A program made the position numbers and the translations under genes. A stretch of 20,027 nucleotides of DNA, taken from the NCBI GenBank assembly GCA_002794465.1, contig MTSL01000084.1, forward strand, positions 1-20,027, given 5' to 3'. The notes beneath the pieces were generated by a model. It saw only the letters and a list, made by a program, of their open reading frames with translations. It was not told the DNA's origin and did not search any database. The stretch comes from Paramicrosporidium saccamoebae. Lineage: Eukaryota > Rozellomycota. Shown here in pieces: positions 15,730 to 20,027 of this stretch; positions within the stretch are counted from its first letter, which is position 1, and each line of letters starts with the position of its first letter.

Positions 15730-17340
15730 CTAATCCCATGGATTCTCGGCTTCTTCAATTGGAGTTGACGATCCTAGAACAGCTGGTTCATAGCGTTTTC
15801 GGTATACAACATCCTCTTCGTTTTGATCAGTGGAATAGTGCGTGCTCACACTTGCGCCAAAGGCAGTAAATTCTTCAGTCCGGGTAGGCTGTATCTCGGC
15901 AGACACTACAGAGGAGGGTCGGGAAATCTCTACTGGGGCGCCTCCCAGCTGGTCCTTTAGGGCAATACACCAATCAACCATATCCTCTTCTACAAAGCTG
16001 CATAGTACATGGCGACGCTCACTGCGACTGAAAAACGACGTGCCACCAGGTACGGTAATGGCAAAGGCATGACTTCCGGCCTTGGGATCGGGGACGATAG
16101 AGGTTTCAGGATGTAAGAGAGGAATTGACAAAATTGGTTGAATTAGCGCCTGGGTGGCGTCAAAGTTCGGATCATCAAAAGTCAACCAAATTCTTGAAGC
16201 CGACTGATTCAGCTCGGCAAGGGCCTTACTATGAAGTCGCATTGTTGAGGTGGGAAATCGATACTGCTTTCTTTGCTCATCGTTCAGGGTGCCGGCAAAT
16301 TCAGGAGAATAGCAGTGGAGGAATCCAGAATCTGTGAGGATGCAGTACATGACGTTCCAGCTCCTTCCAAAGGTGCTCGGCCTCATCAGAAAGCCACTTT
16401 TCATCACACCTACTGCGCACACCGTGGGCTCCATCTCCGAGGTGCTCAAACTGCAGCCTATTTGGGTGAGTGCCGAGGCAAAGAATCCATCAACAGGTGG
16501 AGCTTCCACCTGCCATTCCCAGTCTAGACGACATCTCCTCAGTGCATTATTCCATTCTACTAACGCATCAGATGTCCTTGTCACGGTTGCGCAATCTGAT
16601 ATCTGTTCTGCAGCTGCCGCCAGTTGTTGTCCCTTTACCCGCATGGCTTCACCCAGGATTCCTTTCAATGTCGTCGCCAAGTCATGCTCGAGTTGTCTCG
16701 TTTTGGTAAAAATTTCGATTAGAATGGCGCAGTATCGCCTCTTTTCCTCTAAATACAAGCCAATTCGATGTCGTAACTGCTGTTCCGTAATGAAAATGTC
16801 CGTGACGCTCAGTGCTTCAGCGAGGGCCTCGTCTTCTCCACTTTTTGAGGCAATCTTTGTCCTCACCTTCCATCCCTTCTCATGCGTCAACATGACAGTG
16901 TTCAGAGCCTCGTGCTGCCTGCCCAATCGCCCTTGTATCTCTGCCATTCGCACCTTAATCTCCTTCCCCCTCGTCCTGAGCTCATCTCGGAGCTTTTCCA
17001 GCTGCAACAATACCGTTTCCTTTAAGAAGCGTCCGAATGTCTCTCCGTCGGTACTGCACCGAAGGGCATATGTTTGCAATGGACCAAGCCAGGCATGGCT
17101 ATTCCTGCCAGCACTTGGTGAAGCCAGCGGGGAGCCAGCCGCCAAAGTAAGCTCTTGAGGCAGTGCAGTCCCCAAGTTGTTGGCAACTTTGTTATAGGCC
17201 ATGTGGATCTGTCTCTCCACCTCCACAAGCTCATTAAAGGACGAGTAGTGGACATGAAGTACGGTCCGCCATGACTCTAGTCTCTCGCCAATCAGCTCGA
17301 GAATGCTAGACTCGACGGGAGAGTTGAGGGCCATTGCCAT
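15730..17340 (-). CDS. F-BAR plus PH domain protein, Slm1/Slm2-like, 536 aa
   Basis: The N-terminal 40-270 region is a long helical coiled-coil of BAR type (...RFLKETVLLQLEKLRDELRT, HRIGLYLEEKRRYCAILIEI...). A PH domain starts at about 310 with VMKSGFLMRPSTFGRSWNVM and continues CILTDSGFLHCYSPE; it ends with RRHVLCSFVEEDMVDWCIAL, whose tryptophan is the conserved PH C-terminal helix residue. This order is that of yeast Slm1/Slm2, plasma membrane PI(4,5)P2-binding effectors of TORC2 that act at eisosomes. The PH core carries an insert of about 50 residues (ALIQPILSIPLLHPETSIVP). The protein ends in ENPWD. Slm assignment is by architecture and motif resemblance; another F-BAR/PH family is possible. 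A TGACGTC (CRE-like) element at 17345-17351 lies just before the ATG. Confidence 0.75.
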   Translation of the reverse strand: MAMALNSPVESSILELIGERLESWRTVLHVHYSSFNELVEVERQIHMAYNKVANNLGTALPQELTLAAGSPLASPSAGRNSHAWLGPLQTYALRCSTDGETFGRFLKETVLLQLEKLRDELRTRGKEIKVRMAEIQGRLGRQHEALNTVMLTHEKGWKVRTKIASKSGEDEALAEALSVTDIFITEQQLRHRIGLYLEEKRRYCAILIEIFTKTRQLEHDLATTLKGILGEAMRVKGQQLAAAAEQISDCATVTRTSDALVEWNNALRRCRLDWEWQVEAPPVDGFFASALTQIGCSLSTSEMEPTVCAVGVMKSGFLMRPSTFGRSWNVMYCILTDSGFLHCYSPEFAGTLNDEQRKQYRFPTSTMRLHSKALAELNQSASRIWLTFDDPNFDATQALIQPILSIPLLHPETSIVPDPKAGSHAFAITVPGGTSFFSRSERRHVLCSFVEEDMVDWCIALKDQLGGAPVEISRPSSVVSAEIQPTRTEEFTAFGASVSTHYSTDQNEEDVVYRKRYEPAVLGSSTPIEEAENPWD

Positions 17341-17775
17341 GAACTGACGTCGGTACTCCAGCGTGGATAATATTTAAAAAGTGTAAAATGCTTTTGTGAG
17401 CTTTAAATAAGAACCCTTTATTGGGATCCCCAGTCCGTACTGTGACATGGAGGATTGTTCAGCTGGGTAGTTGTGCGATAAAAGAGTGTATTGTTCAGCT
17501 GGATAGTTGTGCGATAGAAGAGTGGATTGCTTAGCCAGGTATTTGGGCGATAAAGGAGTGGATTGCTTAGTTGGGTATTTGGGAATCATTACGTTTCCTT
17601 CACGTCTGAACTAGGCCTTTGGATCAACATTGGATAAATTCTCTTCTTGCCTCATCTTCCTGACAAAGTGCGTGGTGACCAGACTGATTGGAAATTTATC
17701 TCCAGTCATTGGTGTGTGGCGATCTGTTATGATTGGTTCGTTTCCTATTAAGGCAGTTCTGCATGGGCAGTCGCC
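17341..17775. other. Divergent spacer between F-BAR/PH gene and membrane protein gene
   Basis: No gene is seen. It has a CRE-like TGACGTC (17345-17351), an AATATTTAAA stretch (about 17369-17378) that could act as a TATA for the F-BAR gene, and a 36-bp tandem array (17452-17584). CTTTATTGGGAT at 17415-17427 recurs near 18747. An ATTGG (inverted CCAAT) lies about 45 bp before the membrane protein start. Confidence 0.5.
17452..17584. repeat. 36-bp tandem repeat, 3.7 copies
   Basis: Units begin GGATTG(T/C)T(C/T)AG at 17452, 17488, 17524 and 17560 (the last incomplete). Read on the minus strand the unit contains CAAATACC..GCTAAGCAATCC, which matches the core of the dispersed copies at 3571-3642 and 18835-18897. 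The array therefore looks like an amplified fragment of the same element. Being a multiple of three, it gives a spurious open frame on the minus strand. Confidence 0.88.
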
Positions 17776-18420
17776 ATGATGTTCACACTTGTACTCCTGC
17801 TTGTCTGCGCTGTCCTCGTTTTGGCGAGCAAGACTCAAGAATCTGTATTCAGCATAATTTCGATCGACTATAACACTGTATCTCATGATCCTACACGCGC
17901 TGCAAAGGACTTGGGGGTCATGCGCGTCGACGTTGTGGGCTTTTTGAACTTTAAAGATGGTAGCGCTCTCCAGAATGCACTACAGTCTCACGGCTTCAAG
18001 ACATACCATATTCCAGAGAATCAGTTTCTACTTGCCAGTGTCGCTCCGTTGGAGAAGAACGCGACTCTGGGCTACACATACACAACGGCAGAGGACGCTA
18101 TAATTGTGCTCTACGGGATGACGGGTACTGCTGCTGAGCTAAAACTCAACGAACAGGCCGTCGCCAACGCGGTACTTGGTAGCGGTAGACGCTATGTATT
18201 TTTCGAGCCCTCCAAAATTAGATACCGCAAAGGGTCGATGGGTTACGCACAAAAGATGTCCCAAGAGGTGGCTGGGAGCAAGTGCAACGGGATGCGATTT
18301 GATCTTAATGGAACAAAGCCGCCTCGAGGAATAGCCAAATTTCTTAGGGACTACTTTTGGTTCCTACTAGCTGGTGTACTGGTTGCCCTTGGAATAGTTG
18401 TTTTCATAATAGTCCATTAG
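17776..18420 (+). CDS. Predicted type I membrane protein, 214 aa, function unknown
   Basis: I do not recognise a family. The N-terminus is a clear signal peptide (MMFTLVLLLVCAVLVLAS). A lumenal or extracellular part of about 165 residues follows, with two N-glycosylation sequons (NAT near 95, NGT near 178), then one membrane helix near the C-terminus (YFWFLLAGVLVALGIVVFII) with almost no cytosolic tail. Mixed hydrophobic and polar segments suggest a folded beta-rich ectodomain. Overall size and topology resemble ER assembly factors such as the Voa1/Big1/ATP6AP1 group, but no shared motif is visible and I do not claim it. Two adjacent ATGs (17776, 17779) are possible starts. The gene is intact, without introns. 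Confidence 0.8.
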   Translation: MMFTLVLLLVCAVLVLASKTQESVFSIISIDYNTVSHDPTRAAKDLGVMRVDVVGFLNFKDGSALQNALQSHGFKTYHIPENQFLLASVAPLEKNATLGYTYTTAEDAIIVLYGMTGTAAELKLNEQAVANAVLGSGRRYVFFEPSKIRYRKGSMGYAQKMSQEVAGSKCNGMRFDLNGTKPPRGIAKFLRDYFWFLLAGVLVALGIVVFIIVH

Positions 18421-18834
18421 ATAAACCCCGAATCATCTCGTCTCGTTGCGCAAAAGAGTGTGGGGTAATTAATGCGTGGCGTAGTGAAACAGTTTGCGCT
18501 TAAGTAATGCTGGGCGTGTGCGGTAGTAGTTCCTGCACGCAGGTGAAAGAGCCTGTTAAACAGTATCCACTTACTATTGGCGAGTCTGATCCAGATAGCG
18601 GTCCCACAGTCCAGTTTAATTATATTAAGAATGGTCACCTATAGAGAAGCCATATACTTTAATAAAAGCAAGTTCACCCATCAACAAAGCCCTTAACCTA
18701 CAATTGGCAAGAACTTTATCGCTGCCTGGCTATTCAGAAAATATCCTTTATTGGGATTATTGTGTCGCGTAGTGGGGATAATACCACGGCCCAGTTTAGG
18801 CGAGAATAGAACCTGTTCACTGCTAATCCTAGAA

Positions 18835-18897
18835 TAGTATGGATACACATCTCACTGTCCTCAAATACCTAACTAATCAATCCTCTATCTCTACGTC
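18835..18897 (+). repeat. Dispersed intergenic repeat, copy B
   Basis: It is closely similar to 3571-3642 in the same orientation, with shared blocks of 17, 15 and 11 bases. Most differences are T here for C in copy A, or A for G, a transition-only pattern. Confidence 0.75.
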
Positions 18898-19094
18898 ACA
18901 ATTGGGCCGTATTTATGCCATCTCACAGCAGCAAAGAAGCTTCCTTCCGTTAACTAATGCCTGTGATATCTCCCTTACTATGCGGCAAGAAACTCGATTA
19001 CCACCAATGACTGGTTTAGAGTCGTAGTACTTTGAATAAACTTTTCACAAGATAACTACCACTAATGATCCTACTACTAAATCACAGGTGACAG

Positions 19095-19141
19095 CCAATC
19101 AACGGTTTGTTTACTCATAGTAGCTTTTGGATCCGACCAAT
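19095..19141 (+). promoter_or_regulatory. Two CCAAT boxes and a forkhead-like site before the repeat protein
   Basis: CCAAT occurs at 19095-19099 and 19137-19141. TTGTTTAC, the reverse complement of the forkhead core GTAAACAA, lies between them near 19106. All are within 85 bp of the ATG at 19178. There is no clear TATA box. Confidence 0.35.
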
Positions 19142-19177
19142 AAGGACTAAATTCGGACGTCTCTGATACCGAAAAGC

Positions 19178-20027
19178 ATGAATCAGCAGAGGAAACTGGG
19201 ATACTTTTTATCTTTCCTGCTGTTCGCTAGTGACTTTGTCGACGCAGAATGGTCGATACTTTCATCGATAGGTAAAGAAAAGAACAGGTGGATTCCCGAT
19301 ATATCTAGCTATGCGGCCAACGCTTACAATAATGTCACATCAACATTTGCCCCAACAGTTGAAGAAACGGGTGGGTGGATGCCTGACGTTTCTGGATATG
19401 CCTCTAATGCTTACGAAACGGCAAAGGCAACATTCTCACCGACTGTCGACGAGACAAGCTGGTGGGTGCCTGATGTTACTGGATATGCCTCTAGTGCTTA
19501 TAATAATGTGACATCAGCATTTGCGCCCGCAGTTGAAGAGACGGGCAGTTGGGTGCCTGATGTTACTGGATATGCTTCTAGCGCTTATAATAATGTGACA
19601 TCGTCACTTGCACCCACAGTTGAAGAGACGGGTGGATGGATTCCTGACGTTACTGGATACGCTTCTAGTGCCTATGAAAATGTGACATCGGCACTATCGC
19701 CGGCAGCTGAGGATGCTAGTGGGTGGATTCCCGATATATCAGAATACACGTCAAATGCTTACAACGCAGCAAAGTCGGCACTCTCACCGACAGCTGAGGA
19801 GACTAGTGGATGGATTCCAGATATATCAGAATACACGTCAAGTGCCTACGATACGGCAAAGTCGGTATTCTCGCCGGCGGCAGAGGAGACGAGTGGATGG
19901 ATTCCTGATGTGACCGGCTATGCTTCTAGTGCTTACGAAACGGCAAAGTCGGCACTCTCGCCGGCAGCTGAGGAGGCTAGTGGGTGGATTCCCGATATAT
20001 CAGAATACACGTCAAATGCTTACAACG
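19178..20027 (+). CDS. Secreted protein of 29-residue tandem repeats (incomplete at window end)
   Basis: The frame opens at ATG 19178 and stays open for all 283 complete codons to the window end. Residues 1-23 are a signal peptide (MNQQRKLGYFLSFLLFASDF then VDA). After a 14-residue linker an exact 87-bp period begins: the Trp codon recurs at 19289, 19376, 19463, 19550, 19637, 19724, 19811, 19898 and 19985, eight full units and a partial ninth, with no indel. The consensus is W-(I/V/M)-PD-(V/I)-(T/S)-x-Y-(A/T)-S-(S/N)-A-Y, then four to six variable residues with NVTS or TAKS, then P-x-(V/A)-(E/D)-(E/D). Units with NVT carry an N-glycosylation sequon; the others carry a lysine. No known domain is recognised. 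A cell-wall, spore-wall or surface adhesin role fits a secreted repeat protein, but that is inference. Confidence 0.88.
   Translation, partial: MNQQRKLGYFLSFLLFASDFVDAEWSILSSIGKEKNRWIPDISSYAANAYNNVTSTFAPTVEETGGWMPDVSGYASNAYETAKATFSPTVDETSWWVPDVTGYASSAYNNVTSAFAPAVEETGSWVPDVTGYASSAYNNVTSSLAPTVEETGGWIPDVTGYASSAYENVTSALSPAAEDASGWIPDISEYTSNAYNAAKSALSPTAEETSGWIPDISEYTSSAYDTAKSVFSPAAEETSGWIPDVTGYASSAYETAKSALSPAAEEASGWIPDISEYTSNAYN
19289..20027 (+). repeat. 87-bp coding tandem repeat, at least 8.5 units
   Basis: Period 87 is exact across nine unit starts. The unit at 19724 and that at 19985 are identical over the 43 visible bases from the Trp codon and also match before it, 261 bp (three units) apart, which indicates a recent higher-order duplication. 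Confidence 0.95.

Larger units (their letters stand above)
18421..19177. other. 757-bp intergenic region with repeat relics
   Basis: No supported gene. It contains repeat copy B (18835-18897), a second family member about 18552-18613 (CAGTATCCACTTA ... CCCACAGTCCAG), a CCTTTATTGGGAT word near 18746 shared with 17414, and TGTCGCGTAGT near 18763 shared with copy A. AATAAAA at about 18660 may end the membrane protein transcript. The last 90 bp are the promoter of the repeat protein. Confidence 0.5.

Noticed and set aside
17374-17589. 71-codon minus-strand frame of 12-residue repeats
   Set aside because: Produced by the 36-bp tandem repeat whose unit is a multiple of three; no signal peptide or homology, and the related copies are non-coding relics.
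1-20027. tRNA, rRNA or Pol III genes
   Set aside because: I scanned the spacers for A/B-box pairs and cloverleaf-like ends and saw none that fit; a covariance-model search would be decisive.

Overview
This window is nuclear DNA from a compact, gene-dense eukaryote, most likely an early-diverging fungus. The evidence is eleven eukaryotic protein genes in 20 kb, at least seven spliceosomal introns, no operons or Shine-Dalgarno logic, and a gene set with fungal character: an Mcm1-type MADS factor, a Slm1/Slm2-like F-BAR+PH protein, a GPI-anchored chitin-deacetylase-like protein, Brf1, Mrt4, Ltn1 and Cgi121. A Na+/K+-ATPase-like pump, 29-34 nt introns, very short intergenic gaps and a chitin deacetylase homologue without its metal-binding histidines all suggest the rozellid/Cryptomycota side of fungi, near Microsporidia. 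That placement is inference; a species cannot be named from the sequence alone.

Layout. Left block, all on the minus strand: P-type ATPase (183-3429, two short introns), degenerate CE4 deacetylase (3698-4600), MADS-box factor (4764-5866, two introns) and the KEOPS subunit Cgi121 (6416-6936, one intron). Only 34 bp separate the start codon of Cgi121 from that of the plus-strand listerin gene (6971-10970, one intron). Mrt4 (11309-12062, plus, one intron) follows. A TBC Rab-GAP (12344-13753, minus) is divergent from BRF1 (13947-15440, plus), which converges on an F-BAR/PH gene (15730-17340, minus). The right end holds an unrecognised small signal-anchored membrane protein (17776-18420, plus), about 750 bp with repeat relics, and the start of a secreted protein built from a strict 29-residue repeat (19178 to the window end, incomplete).

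Function. Four genes serve the translation apparatus: Mrt4 (60S assembly), Ltn1 (ribosome quality control), Cgi121 (t6A tRNA modification) and Brf1 (Pol III initiation, tRNA/5S). Three act at membranes or in signalling (ATPase, TBC GAP, F-BAR/PH), and three are secretory or cell-surface products (deacetylase homologue, small membrane protein, repeat protein). No operon-like coupling is implied; this is the usual mosaic of a compact genome.

Most unusual items: the 87-bp-period secreted repeat protein; intergenic relics sharing a 36-bp unit whose copies differ almost only by transitions; the ultra-short introns, none a multiple of three; a consensus Mcm1 box upstream of the MADS gene itself; and the loss of catalytic metal ligands in the deacetylase. 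Gene models with introns were built by eye from frame, splice-site and family-conservation agreement, with no transcript data.
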